Below the pieces are notes generated by a model, which ran no database searches, was not told where the DNA came from, and saw only the letters and a program-made list of their open reading frames with translations. The translations under genes and the position numbers were made by a program. 64,000 nt of DNA, taken from contig NZ_CP019706.1 of the NCBI RefSeq assembly GCF_002101395.1, positions 2,294,001-2,358,000 on the forward strand, in the 5' to 3' direction. The DNA is from Pantoea alhagi. GTDB taxonomy: Bacteria > Pseudomonadota > Gammaproteobacteria > Enterobacterales > Enterobacteriaceae. Each line of letters begins with the position of its first letter. Position 1 is the first letter of the stretch. Shown one piece after another: positions 1 through 7,514 of this stretch.

Positions 1-41
1 ATATGCGCTTTATTTTTCCTGGCTTCGTTCCAGCTTCGCAT
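1..41 (-). CDS. 5' end of an unidentified leftward gene
   Basis: On the minus strand an AGGAGG ribosome binding site (51-46) lies four bases before an ATG at 41-39. The reading frame then stays open to the window edge for 13 codons, beginning MRSWNEARKNKAH. The fragment is too short to recognise, so the product is unknown. If real, the gene is divergent from the sugar transporter that starts at 426. Confidence 0.3.
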   Translation of the reverse strand, partial: MRSWNEARKNKAH

Positions 42-425
42 GGTGCCTCCTGAGTGAAAGAGCAGCCACTATAGGGAAGCTTTGTTTATTTTTTGTTACG
101 TTTGAAAGACAAAATTTTCACAATATCCCCAAAGAACAGGCATACAGAATGGGTGAACAATAACCCTGGCTTAAGCATGCCGAGAAAGGGGCAAATCAAG
201 ACCGGCGATGGCTCTTTATATTTCGCTGCCCTGATGTTGCCGCCAGCGGTTATTTATTCTTCTACTGTAACGCTTTTGTTGTGATCTTTATCACGTAAAC
301 AGGCGATCCCAGCAATGCGGGTCTAGACTTATCTTTACCTTTCTCTCTTCTGCTGGAGCAAACCCCTTTAATTTCAAGCATCAACGCCTGAACAAAACAT
401 TACAAAATCAATAACAGGGAGCACT
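42..425. other. Intergenic region upstream of the MFS transporter gene
   Basis: This 384-base gap is AT-rich in its right half. It holds a CRP-like site at 280-295 and the ribosome binding site AGGGAG just before the ATG at 426. No convincing gene is present: the open frame at 93-284 has no ribosome binding site and no recognisable sequence. If the leftward fragment at 1-41 is a gene, this gap carries both divergent promoters. Confidence 0.5.
280..295. promoter_or_regulatory. CRP-like site upstream of sugar transporter
   Basis: TGTGA-TCTTTA-TCACG matches nine of the ten conserved positions of the CRP consensus TGTGA-N6-TCACA. It lies about 130 bases upstream of the transporter start. Catabolite control would suit a sugar transporter. 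The match is seen in the sequence; binding is inferred. Confidence 0.6.
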
Positions 426-1856
426 ATGACTGACTATTCATCTCAGCCGTCATCCGTAGAGGTGACGGAAACCAAAGACACTATCAGGCAACGCATTTTT
501 CTCGTGGTGCTGGTCGCGACAATGGGGGCGCTCGCCTTCGGTTACGATACCGGGATTATTTCCGGTTCCTTACCTTTTATGTCCGCTGCGCCATCGCAGG
601 GTGGGCTGGGACTGAACTCTTTTACCGAGGGGCTGGTAGCGTCGTCGCTGATTTTTGGCGCGGCGCTGGGATCGTTCCTTAGCGGCTTTATGTCGGACCG
701 CTTTGGTCGTCGCATGACGCTGCGCAGCCTGGCGCTGTTGTTTATCGCCGGGGCGCTGGGCACCGCCGTTGCGCCGTCGGTGCCGGTTATGGTGGCGATG
801 CGCTTTGTACTGGGGATTGCTGTCGGCGGCGGCTCGGCCACCGTACCGGTGTTTATTGCCGAGATCGCCGGGCCTAAACGCCGCGCGCCGCTGGTGAGCC
901 GCAACGAATTGATGATCGTCAGCGGTCAGCTGCTGGCCTATGTCGTGAGCACCATCATGAGCTATACATTGCACGATCCGTATATCTGGCGCTATATGCT
1001 GGCGCTGGCGATGGTGCCGGGCATTTTGCTGTTTATCGGCACCTTCTTTGTGCCCGCCTCACCGCACTGGCTGGTAGCGGAAGGCCGTTTCACCGAAGCG
1101 CTGAAAGTGCTTAAGAAGCTCAGGGAGACGCCGCGCGAGATTCGCAAAGAGATGGCGGAGATGCGTAAGCAGGAGAAGCTGGCGCGTAAAGGACCCTCGG
1201 TAAAAGAGCTGCTCAGAGAGCGCTGGGTGATCCGCCTGCTGCTGACCGGCTGCGGTCTGGGCTTTGTGGCGCAGTTTACCGGCGTAAACGCCTTTATGTA
1301 TTACACGCCGATTATCCTGAAGACCACTGGCATGGGCACCAACGCTTCCATCGCCGCCACCATCGGTAATGGTGTTGTATCGGTACTGGCGACGCTGGTG
1401 GGCATCTGGGCGGTGAGCCGCTTCAGCCGTCGCCACATGCTGATGACCGGCCTGACCATCGTGATCCTGACACAGGTGGCGCTGGGCCTGACGCTGACTT
1501 TGCTGCCGCAGAATCTGATGCAAAGTTATCTGGCGCTGGGGTGCATTCTGGTGTTCCTGTTTTTTATGCAGATGTGCATTTCGCCGGTTTACTGGCTGCT
1601 GATGTCGGAGCTGTTCCCGATGAAGATTCGCGGCGCGCTGGCCGGTACCGCCGTCTCGTTTCAGTGGATCTGTAATGCCACCGTGGCGTTTGCTTTCCCG
1701 TTGCTGCTGAACCTGATCGGCAATCAGACCTTCTTCCTGTTTGTGCTGCTGAATATCGGTTCCTTTATTTTCGTTTACTTCCTGCTGCCGGAGACGCGCG
1801 GCAAGAGTCTGGAGGAGATCGAGAATATGATGCGTAGCAAATACGGTGAAGTTTAA
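426..1856 (+). CDS. Sugar porter family MFS transporter
   Basis: A 476-residue inner-membrane protein with about twelve hydrophobic segments, expected to import a sugar or polyol with protons. The sugar-porter signatures are present: DRFGRR in the loop after the second helix (about residues 91-96), PESPHW-like PASPHW (about 210), the GVNAFMYY segment of helix 7 (about 290) and PETRGKSLEEIE near the C-terminus. Length is normal for the family. The cytoplasmic N-terminus (about 25 residues) precedes the first helix, and the start has an AGGGAG ribosome binding site. The substrate cannot be read from sequence; family relatives carry glucose, galactose, xylose or inositol. A CRP-like site upstream suggests catabolite control. 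It is followed after 84 bases by an ene-reductase gene on the same strand and may be co-transcribed with it. Confidence 0.88.
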   Translation: MTDYSSQPSSVEVTETKDTIRQRIFLVVLVATMGALAFGYDTGIISGSLPFMSAAPSQGGLGLNSFTEGLVASSLIFGAALGSFLSGFMSDRFGRRMTLRSLALLFIAGALGTAVAPSVPVMVAMRFVLGIAVGGGSATVPVFIAEIAGPKRRAPLVSRNELMIVSGQLLAYVVSTIMSYTLHDPYIWRYMLALAMVPGILLFIGTFFVPASPHWLVAEGRFTEALKVLKKLRETPREIRKEMAEMRKQEKLARKGPSVKELLRERWVIRLLLTGCGLGFVAQFTGVNAFMYYTPIILKTTGMGTNASIAATIGNGVVSVLATLVGIWAVSRFSRRHMLMTGLTIVILTQVALGLTLTLLPQNLMQSYLALGCILVFLFFMQMCISPVYWLLMSELFPMKIRGALAGTAVSFQWICNATVAFAFPLLLNLIGNQTFFLFVLLNIGSFIFVYFLLPETRGKSLEEIENMMRSKYGEV

Positions 1857-1940
1857 AAAACATGGACGGGTTATGATCGGCTCTCTTTTCGGGCTGACCG
1901 GCTCGTCCGGATTTACTTTTCCTGAATGCAAGAGGTTTAA

Positions 1941-3041
1941 ATGTCAGGTTTATTTTCACCGTTTTCTTTGAAAGACGTGACGCTGCGTAACCGCATTGCG
2001 GTACCGCCCATGTGTCAGTACACCGCCACCGACGGCCTGAGCAATGACTGGCACCGCGTGCACTACAGCGGACTGGCGCGCGGCGGCGCGGGTCTGGTGA
2101 TCGTTGAGGCAACGGCGGTAGCGCCGGAAGGCCGTATCACCCCCGGCTGTCTGGGTATCTGGAACGACGAGCAGGCGGAGAAACTGGCGCAGATCGCCCG
2201 TGATATTAAAGCGGCAGGTGCCGTACCGGGCATTCAGATCGCACACGCCGGACGTAAAGCAAGCGCCAACCGTCCTTGGGAAGGCGATGACCATATCGCC
2301 GCCGATGACGGACGCGGCTGGGAAACCATCGCGCCTTCCGCCGTTGCCTTTGGCGCTAACCTGCCGCAGGTACCGAAAGCGATGACGCTGGACGATATTG
2401 CCCGCGTACGTGAAGATTTCGCCACTGCCGCCCGTCGCGCTCGCGATGCTGGCTTTGAATGGCTGGAGCTGCACTTTGCGCACGGTTATCTGGCGCAGAG
2501 CTTCTTTTCAGTACAGGCTAACCAGCGTCAGGATCAGTATGGCGGCGACCTTGCAGGCCGCAGCCGCTTTATGCTGGAAACCCTGGAAGCAGTGCGTCAC
2601 GTGTGGCCGGAGAACCTGCCGCTGACCGCGCGTTTCGGCGTGATTGAGTATGACGGTCGCGATGAAGAGACGTTAGCGGAGTCGATCGAGGTAACGCGTC
2701 AGATGCGTGCCAACGGTCTGGATCTGCTGAGCGTCAGCATCGGCTTCTCTACGCCGGATGGCAATATCCCGTGGGGCCCGGCTTTCCTGGCACCGATCGC
2801 TGAACGCGTACGTCGCGAAGCGCAGATCCCGGTCGCTTCCGCCTGGGGCATTGATGCACCGGCGATTGCCAACCGTACCGTTGAAGAGCAGCAGCTGGAT
2901 CTGGTTATGGTGGGCCGCGCTCATCTGGCAGATCCGCACTGGCCTTATAAGGCAGCGCTGGCGCTGAAGCAGGATAAAGCGGCCTGGGTGCTGCCTGCGC
3001 CATACGCTCACTGGCTGGAACGTTATCGCACCAGCGAGTAA
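1941..3041 (+). CDS. Old yellow enzyme family NADH:flavin oxidoreductase, YqjM/XenA type
   Basis: A 366-residue FMN-dependent ene-reductase predicted to reduce activated C=C bonds (enones, maleimides, nitro compounds) with NAD(P)H in the cytosol. The TIM-barrel begins at LFSPFSLKDVTLRNR. PPMCQY (about residues 22-27) carries the cysteine typical of the YqjM/XenA class that tunes the flavin. IQIAHAGRK lies near residue 100, and the substrate-binding His-His pair is in ELHFAHGYL near residue 177. A C-terminal LVMVGRAHLADP segment matches the phosphate-binding part of the barrel. Length is normal. The start has an AAGAGG-like ribosome binding site. It follows the sugar transporter on the same strand. 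The physiological substrate is unknown. Confidence 0.88.
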   Translation: MSGLFSPFSLKDVTLRNRIAVPPMCQYTATDGLSNDWHRVHYSGLARGGAGLVIVEATAVAPEGRITPGCLGIWNDEQAEKLAQIARDIKAAGAVPGIQIAHAGRKASANRPWEGDDHIAADDGRGWETIAPSAVAFGANLPQVPKAMTLDDIARVREDFATAARRARDAGFEWLELHFAHGYLAQSFFSVQANQRQDQYGGDLAGRSRFMLETLEAVRHVWPENLPLTARFGVIEYDGRDEETLAESIEVTRQMRANGLDLLSVSIGFSTPDGNIPWGPAFLAPIAERVRREAQIPVASAWGIDAPAIANRTVEEQQLDLVMVGRAHLADPHWPYKAALALKQDKAAWVLPAPYAHWLERYRTSE

Positions 3042-3088
3042 CGCAAATCACTCACTTCCGGCCTCGCCGGAGGTGAGTTTCCCTCCCG

Positions 3089-3595
3089 CTAACTGCGCTC
3101 GATCTTTTTTGCGGCCTCATCCAGCACATCAATAATGGCATACAGCGACTGCTGTGAAATATTCTCCTCGGACAGACGCGTGTTTAATGCGGTGCGCATA
3201 TTATGAATGGCACGCTGTACTTCCGGCAGGCTGCGGTTATTGGCCAGCACCGCCAGCGACTGCATGCGGTCAATCACGCTCTCCAGCTGAGCCTGCTGCT
3301 GCTCCAGAAAATCTTTGCCTTCAGCAGTAATCCAGTGGTTCTTCTTGTTGTTATCTTCCATCTTCGCGGTAACGTAGCCCATCTCTTCCAGCAGCGTCAG
3401 ATTGGGATAAATCAGGCTGGGACTGGGCGCATACTCGCCGCGTGACAGCTCTTCTATCGCCTTAATAATCTCATAGCCGTGCGCCGGCCGCGTCTCCAGA
3501 ATACGCAGAATAAGCAGGCGCACTTCCGTTGCGTCCAGTAGCCGCTCTTTACGTTTTTTATGGGCAAAAAAAGCAGAACCGCTTTTATCTTTCAT
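3089..3595 (-). CDS. PadR family transcriptional regulator, YqjI-like
   Basis: A 168-residue PadR-type repressor. A winged-helix domain spans about residues 20-100 (LLILRILETRPAHGYEIIKAIEE, then PSPSLIYPNLTLLEEMGYV, the usual PadR recognition region). A C-terminal helical dimerisation arm follows. It lies just downstream of a YqjH-like siderophore reductase on the same strand. In E. coli the homologous pair is yqjH and yqjI, where YqjI controls the reductase in response to nickel and iron. Unlike E. coli YqjI, this protein lacks the long Cys/His-rich N-terminal extension: the first twenty residues are Lys-rich, with no Cys and a single His. Metal sensing therefore cannot be assumed. Dyads upstream of this gene and of the reductase gene are candidate operators. 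Confidence 0.82.
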   Translation of the reverse strand: MKDKSGSAFFAHKKRKERLLDATEVRLLILRILETRPAHGYEIIKAIEELSRGEYAPSPSLIYPNLTLLEEMGYVTAKMEDNNKKNHWITAEGKDFLEQQQAQLESVIDRMQSLAVLANNRSLPEVQRAIHNMRTALNTRLSEENISQQSLYAIIDVLDEAAKKIERS

Positions 3596-3606
3596 CAGTT
3601 TTTTCC

Positions 3607-3623
3607 TTTAACCTGGGGTTAAA
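3607..3623. promoter_or_regulatory. Dyad upstream of the PadR gene
   Basis: TTTAACC-TGG-GGTTAAA has perfect 7-base arms. It overlaps the region just before the padR start on the minus strand. A GC-rich hairpin (CCCGGC...GCCGGG, about 3637-3655) sits between it and the end of the reductase gene and may act as an mRNA boundary. Autoregulation by the PadR protein is a reasonable inference only. Confidence 0.4.
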
Positions 3624-3659
3624 CATATAACGATCCCGGCCTTCCCCGCCGGGAAAAGA

Positions 3660-4448
3660 TCACTTCTGATGCCAGTAAGCCACGCCGCGCAGATAGTTTT
3701 CATTTATCTGACGCTCCCCGATCAGGTCATCAAGCAGCGCTTTTACCCGGGCGCCTTCGCCGGTGAGCCAGAGAAAATATCCCTGCTGCGGGATCGTCAG
3801 CTGCCGTAGCGCATACCGTGCGGCATCAACATCGCCTGCGGGCAGAAAGTGACAGGTCACGCCCGCCAGCGAGGGCAGGTAAGCTCTGCTCTGCGTTTCA
3901 TCCGCCATAATCATGACGTGGATCTCCGCATCTGGCTGTGCTGCCTGAATCTCCGTCAGGCGTCGATTTAACGCGGGCAGGCTGGATTCATCACACAGAT
4001 AGAGCTGAAACACATAGTCCAGCGGCATACAGAAAGAACCACGCGGGCCGCCAATCACCAGCGGATCGCCGGGCTGCGCTTTTTCCGCCCAGCCGCTGGC
4101 GAGACCGCCAGGATGGATAAAGAAATCGATGGTCAGCGTATTGGCTGCTGCATCCCAGGTCAGCGGCGTATAGTCGCGCGACTGCGGACGTTTGCCTTCC
4201 GGCCATACCACGCCCTGATCGCTGATTTCCGGCAGCAGCAGCTCGCCGTTTTCTGCATCAGGGAAAAAGAGTTTGATGTGATCATCGAAGCTGTGGGAAT
4301 TAAAGCCCTGCAGGTCGTCGCCGGTGAAGCAAATACGGTAGAAACTGCCAATCTGTGTTTTGTGCAGTACACGCAGCTGCCGCAGTTTTAGCTCATTTTT
4401 TCTGCGTGTGGGAAGGGGCCATTCCTGGGTAAAGATCTCTGCGCTCAT
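3660..4448 (-). CDS. yqjH: Siderophore-interacting protein, YqjH-like NADPH-dependent ferric-siderophore reductase
   Basis: A 262-residue flavoprotein predicted to reduce ferric siderophores in the cytosol with NADPH, releasing Fe(II). The N-terminal FAD-binding beta-barrel contains FNSHSFDDHIKLFFP (about residues 50-64) and the FAD signature RDYTPL (about 95-100). The glycine-rich GDPLVIGGPRGSF segment lies near residue 135. The C-terminal domain has a WLTGEGARVK motif and ends in YWHQK, as in E. coli YqjH. An upstream ATG at 4484 extends the frame by 12 residues. I chose 4448 because the alignable protein begins there and the upstream dyad at 4483-4495 would otherwise be coding. The linked PadR gene suggests regulation by metal or redox state. 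Confidence 0.85.
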   Translation of the reverse strand: MSAEIFTQEWPLPTRRKNELKLRQLRVLHKTQIGSFYRICFTGDDLQGFNSHSFDDHIKLFFPDAENGELLLPEISDQGVVWPEGKRPQSRDYTPLTWDAAANTLTIDFFIHPGGLASGWAEKAQPGDPLVIGGPRGSFCMPLDYVFQLYLCDESSLPALNRRLTEIQAAQPDAEIHVMIMADETQSRAYLPSLAGVTCHFLPAGDVDAARYALRQLTIPQQGYFLWLTGEGARVKALLDDLIGERQINENYLRGVAYWHQK

Positions 4449-4482
4449 CGCGGTCGCCTTATAGTGAAGTAAGAGCAGAAAC

Positions 4483-4495
4483 ATATCTAAGATAT
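4483..4495. promoter_or_regulatory. Candidate PadR operator upstream of yqjH-like gene
   Basis: ATATCT-A-AGATAT is a perfect dyad with 6-base arms, followed by a further ATATCTT on the same face. It lies 35 bases upstream of the reductase start. Its placement fits a repressor site for the neighbouring PadR protein, but no experimental motif was compared. Confidence 0.4.
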
Positions 4496-4658
4496 ATCTT
4501 TATCACAAGCGCCTTTTGTGCGCCTTTTGGTAAAGATTGACTATTTTTTTGCCTGATTGTTAACCGAAACGGGTAATTTTTACTACGCTTTTGCAGTACT
4601 GCGTTACGGCTGTAAATGTTTTGCTGCCGTTTTTTCTTGTTACTTCAGGAGCCTGCCA

Positions 4659-5099
4659 ATGAACCCCTATGCGACCAGACGTCACTCTGCGTTTGCAGTG
4701 GCGCTGTATGAATTTCTTAATCCTGTTCCGCTGGGCTTTTTCGCCGCCGCCTGGATTTTTGACATTATCTATTTCAATAGTTACAACCCAATGTGGACCA
4801 AAAGCGCCAGCTGGCTAATTGTGTTTGGGCTGATTATCGCCATTATTCCCCGGCTGATTAATCTGGTGCAGGTATGGGTAGGCGCTTCATGGCCGCAAAC
4901 CTCGCCGGTAAAAATTCATTTTTGGGCCAATCTTCTGGCGATCGTGCTGGCGATTTTTAATGCCTTTGTTCACAGCCGCGATGCTTACGCCGTGGTGCCG
5001 GCAGGCGTGATCCTCTCTACGCTGGTGGTGGCGCTGCTCTGCCTCGCCAATATCCAACTGGCCCTGCGCCTGCGTAGTGCAGAAGGAGCGACCCGATGA
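4659..5099 (+). CDS. DUF2231-type membrane protein
   Basis: A 146-residue integral membrane protein with four predicted hydrophobic helices (roughly residues 12-35, 45-62, 80-100 and 112-135). It fits the DUF2231 family, whose function is not established. The frame is open further upstream from 4557, but an AGGAG site at 4647-4651 places the start at the ATG at 4659. The last codons overlap the next gene by four bases (ATGA), so the two are translationally coupled. Pairing with a sugar dehydrogenase suggests a membrane partner, perhaps in electron transfer, but nothing in the sequence proves this. Confidence 0.75.
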   Translation: MNPYATRRHSAFAVALYEFLNPVPLGFFAAAWIFDIIYFNSYNPMWTKSASWLIVFGLIIAIIPRLINLVQVWVGASWPQTSPVKIHFWANLLAIVLAIFNAFVHSRDAYAVVPAGVILSTLVVALLCLANIQLALRLRSAEGATR

Positions 5100-6406
5100 A
5101 AAAATTACTCTTGCTCGCCGTCTCTTCCGCGCTGCTGTTAAGCGGCTGTGATGAACAGGCTACCATCGATCCCAGCCAGCAAATGGGTCCCGATCCGGTA
5201 TTGCCGAAGGCGCAGGATTTTCTGATACCGCCAATGCAGGTGCCAAAAGGGGTTGCCTGGAAGCAGGGCGAAGCGCCTGAGGTCGCCAGCGGTCTGCAAA
5301 TTACCAAAGTGGCGGATGGTCTGATGCACCCACGCCAGGTTTACGTACTGCCTAATAATGATGTGCTGGTGGTTGAAGCCAACAGTCCCGGCTCGAAGCC
5401 AGTAAGTATGCCGAAACAGCTGGTAATGGGAGTGGTGCAGCAATCGTCCGGAAAAGGCGGGAAGGGCGGCAACCGCATCACGCTGCTGCGCAATTCCAGC
5501 GGCGACGGCGTGACCTGGGAAAAACATGTTTTTCTTGAGGGGCTGCATTCGCCGTTTGGCGTACAGCTGGTGGGCGATACGCTCTATGTGGCTAATGCCG
5601 ACAATATTATGCGCTATCGCTATGAAGAGGGTGCGACACGCATTACCGATCCCGGCACCGAGGTGACCGATCTGCCTGGTGGGCCGCTTAATCATCACTG
5701 GACCAAGTCGCTGTTAGCCAGTCCGGATGGCAGCAAGCTGTATGTGGGCGTCGGCTCCAACAGTAATGTTGGCGAGAATGGGATCGGCGCAGAGTATCGT
5801 CGGGCGGCGGTGCTGGAAGTGGATACCGCTACCGGCGGCAGCCGTATCTATGCCAGCGGCCTGCGTAACCCCACCGGGCTACAGTGGGAACCACAAACCG
5901 GCAAACTGTGGGCGATCGTTAACGAGCGTGACGAGATCGGTGCCGATCTGGTGCCTGACTATCTGACTTCAGTACAGGAAGGCGGCTTTTATGGCTGGCC
6001 TTACAGCTATTTTGGTCAGCATATCGATCACCGCATTATGCCGCAGCGCCCCGATCTGGTGAAAAAAGCGATTAAGCCGGACTATGCCTTAAGCTCGCAC
6101 GTGGCGCCGCTGGGTCTGATGTTTTATACCGGCACTACTCTGCCGGAAAAATATCATGGCGGCGCCTTTATCAGCGAGCACGGCAGCTGGGATCGGACAC
6201 CGCTGAACGGCTATCGCGTATCGTTTGTCGCTTTCCAGAATGGCCGTCCGGTTGGCAAGCCGGAGCCGGTGGTCACCGGTTTTCTGACGGACGATCATAA
6301 GGAAGTACGCGGCCTGCCGGTGGGCCTGGCAATGGATAAGCAGGGCGGCGTGCTGATTGCGGATGATGCCGGGAATACTGTCTGGCGGGTTAGCGCGGCA
6401 CGGTAA
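5096..6406 (+). CDS. PQQ-dependent sugar dehydrogenase (glucose/sorbosone dehydrogenase fold), lipoprotein
   Basis: A 436-residue exported protein. The N-terminus has a lipoprotein signal (LLLSGC, lipid-bearing Cys at about residue 18), so it should be anchored in the periplasm. The rest matches the six-bladed beta-propeller of soluble aldose sugar dehydrogenases. Visible landmarks are PRQVYVLPNNDVLVVE (about residues 75-90), the SGLRNPTGLQWEP segment (about 255), a GWPYSYFG segment (about 300), APLGLMFYTG (about 340) and ISEHGSWDR (about 362). Such enzymes oxidise sugars with pyrroloquinoline quinone and pass electrons to the respiratory chain. The substrate is not predictable. The start overlaps the DUF2231 gene by four bases, so the two form one transcription unit. 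Confidence 0.83.
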   Translation: MKKLLLLAVSSALLLSGCDEQATIDPSQQMGPDPVLPKAQDFLIPPMQVPKGVAWKQGEAPEVASGLQITKVADGLMHPRQVYVLPNNDVLVVEANSPGSKPVSMPKQLVMGVVQQSSGKGGKGGNRITLLRNSSGDGVTWEKHVFLEGLHSPFGVQLVGDTLYVANADNIMRYRYEEGATRITDPGTEVTDLPGGPLNHHWTKSLLASPDGSKLYVGVGSNSNVGENGIGAEYRRAAVLEVDTATGGSRIYASGLRNPTGLQWEPQTGKLWAIVNERDEIGADLVPDYLTSVQEGGFYGWPYSYFGQHIDHRIMPQRPDLVKKAIKPDYALSSHVAPLGLMFYTGTTLPEKYHGGAFISEHGSWDRTPLNGYRVSFVAFQNGRPVGKPEPVVTGFLTDDHKEVRGLPVGLAMDKQGGVLIADDAGNTVWRVSAAR

Positions 6407-6446
6407 TGAGCGGTTCCCGGAGCGCCGCTGGCACTCCGGGAAAAGA

Positions 6447-7514
6447 TTAATCCGCGAGGAAAGGATAATCGGTGTAGCCGCGCTCGTATGGCGGCTCCAT
6501 CCGATAGAGGTTGTCACTATCCAGCGCGTTTAACGGTGCCTGATGCGCAAAGCGCGCCACCAAATCCGGATTCGCGATAAACAGTTTGCCAAAGCTCACG
6601 GCATCAGCGCCCCCTTCAGCAATCAGCTTTTCCGCCTCTTCACGCGTAATTCCCTCGTTCGCAATAAATGCGCCGCTAAACTTCTCGCGCACCAGCGGTC
6701 CAATAGGCTCCGCCTGCGTTAACGCTTCACGGGCAAAAATAAAGGCCAGCTTGCGGGCATCAAGCTGTTCTGCGACATAGCTAAACAGCGCGCGCGGACT
6801 GGAATCTGACATGGAATAGGCATTAGACATCAGGTTTAAATGCACGCCAACGCGATCGGCGGGCCAGACCTGCAGAACCGCATCGACCACTTCCAGCAGG
6901 AAACGGGTGCGGTTTTCAATCGGGCCGCCATACTGGTCAGTACGCTGGTTGGAGCCATCATGCAGGAACTGATCGATCAGGTAGCCGTTGGCAGCGTGAA
7001 TATCGATACCGTCAAAGCCCGCCCGTTTGGCGTTTTCTGCAGCCCGGCGAAAATCTTCCACAATACCGGCGATCTCACTGGTTTCCAGCGCGCGCGGCGT
7101 AACGTAAGGACGCTGCGGACGAACCAGCGTAACGTGGCCCTCAGGTGCAATGGCCGAAGGCGCTACCGGCAATTCGCCGTTAAGGTGAATCGGATCGGAA
7201 ACCCGGCCTACATGCCATAGCTGGATGATAATCTTGCCGCCAGCCTGATGCACCGCATCGGTGATTTGACGCCAGCCAGCAACCTGCTCCTCGCTCCAGA
7301 TGCCCGGCGTATGAGGGTAGCCCACGCCCTGCGGTGAAATTGACGTGGCTTCAGTCACGATTAGTCCTGCGCTGGCGCGCTGCACGTAGTGTTTTAGCAT
7401 GATTTCATTCGGCGTACGTGCTTCAACCGCACGCATCCGCGTCAACGGTGCCATCACGATACGATTTTTTAATTCCAGCGCGCCGATTTTTACCGGCTGG
7501 TACAAGCTTGCCAT
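6447..7514 (-). CDS. Alkene reductase, classical old yellow enzyme family
   Basis: A 355-residue FMN-dependent NAD(P)H ene-reductase of the NemA/OYE1 type. It begins LYQPVKIGALELKNRIVMAPLTR. The flavin-contacting IIIQLWHVGR lies near residue 100. The substrate-binding pair is His-Asn in DIHAANGYLIDQF (about residue 180), as in OYE1 and plant OPR enzymes, rather than the His-His pair of E. coli NemA. It ends with ERGYTDYPFL, a family hallmark. I chose the ATG at 7514 because a GAGGT site precedes it; the frame also opens five codons earlier. It is convergent with the sugar dehydrogenase gene and unrelated in subclass to the YqjM/XenA-type enzyme at 1941-3041. Confidence 0.88.
   Translation of the reverse strand: MASLYQPVKIGALELKNRIVMAPLTRMRAVEARTPNEIMLKHYVQRASAGLIVTEATSISPQGVGYPHTPGIWSEEQVAGWRQITDAVHQAGGKIIIQLWHVGRVSDPIHLNGELPVAPSAIAPEGHVTLVRPQRPYVTPRALETSEIAGIVEDFRRAAENAKRAGFDGIDIHAANGYLIDQFLHDGSNQRTDQYGGPIENRTRFLLEVVDAVLQVWPADRVGVHLNLMSNAYSMSDSSPRALFSYVAEQLDARKLAFIFAREALTQAEPIGPLVREKFSGAFIANEGITREEAEKLIAEGGADAVSFGKLFIANPDLVARFAHQAPLNALDSDNLYRMEPPYERGYTDYPFLAD

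Noticed and set aside
93..284. 63-codon open frame before the sugar transporter
   Set aside because: No ribosome binding site, no recognisable sequence, and it runs into the CRP-like site.
1059..1931. 290-codon antisense frame over the sugar transporter gene
   Set aside because: His/Gln/Arg-rich composition typical of the complement of a GC-rich membrane-protein gene; the sense frame is a clear family member.
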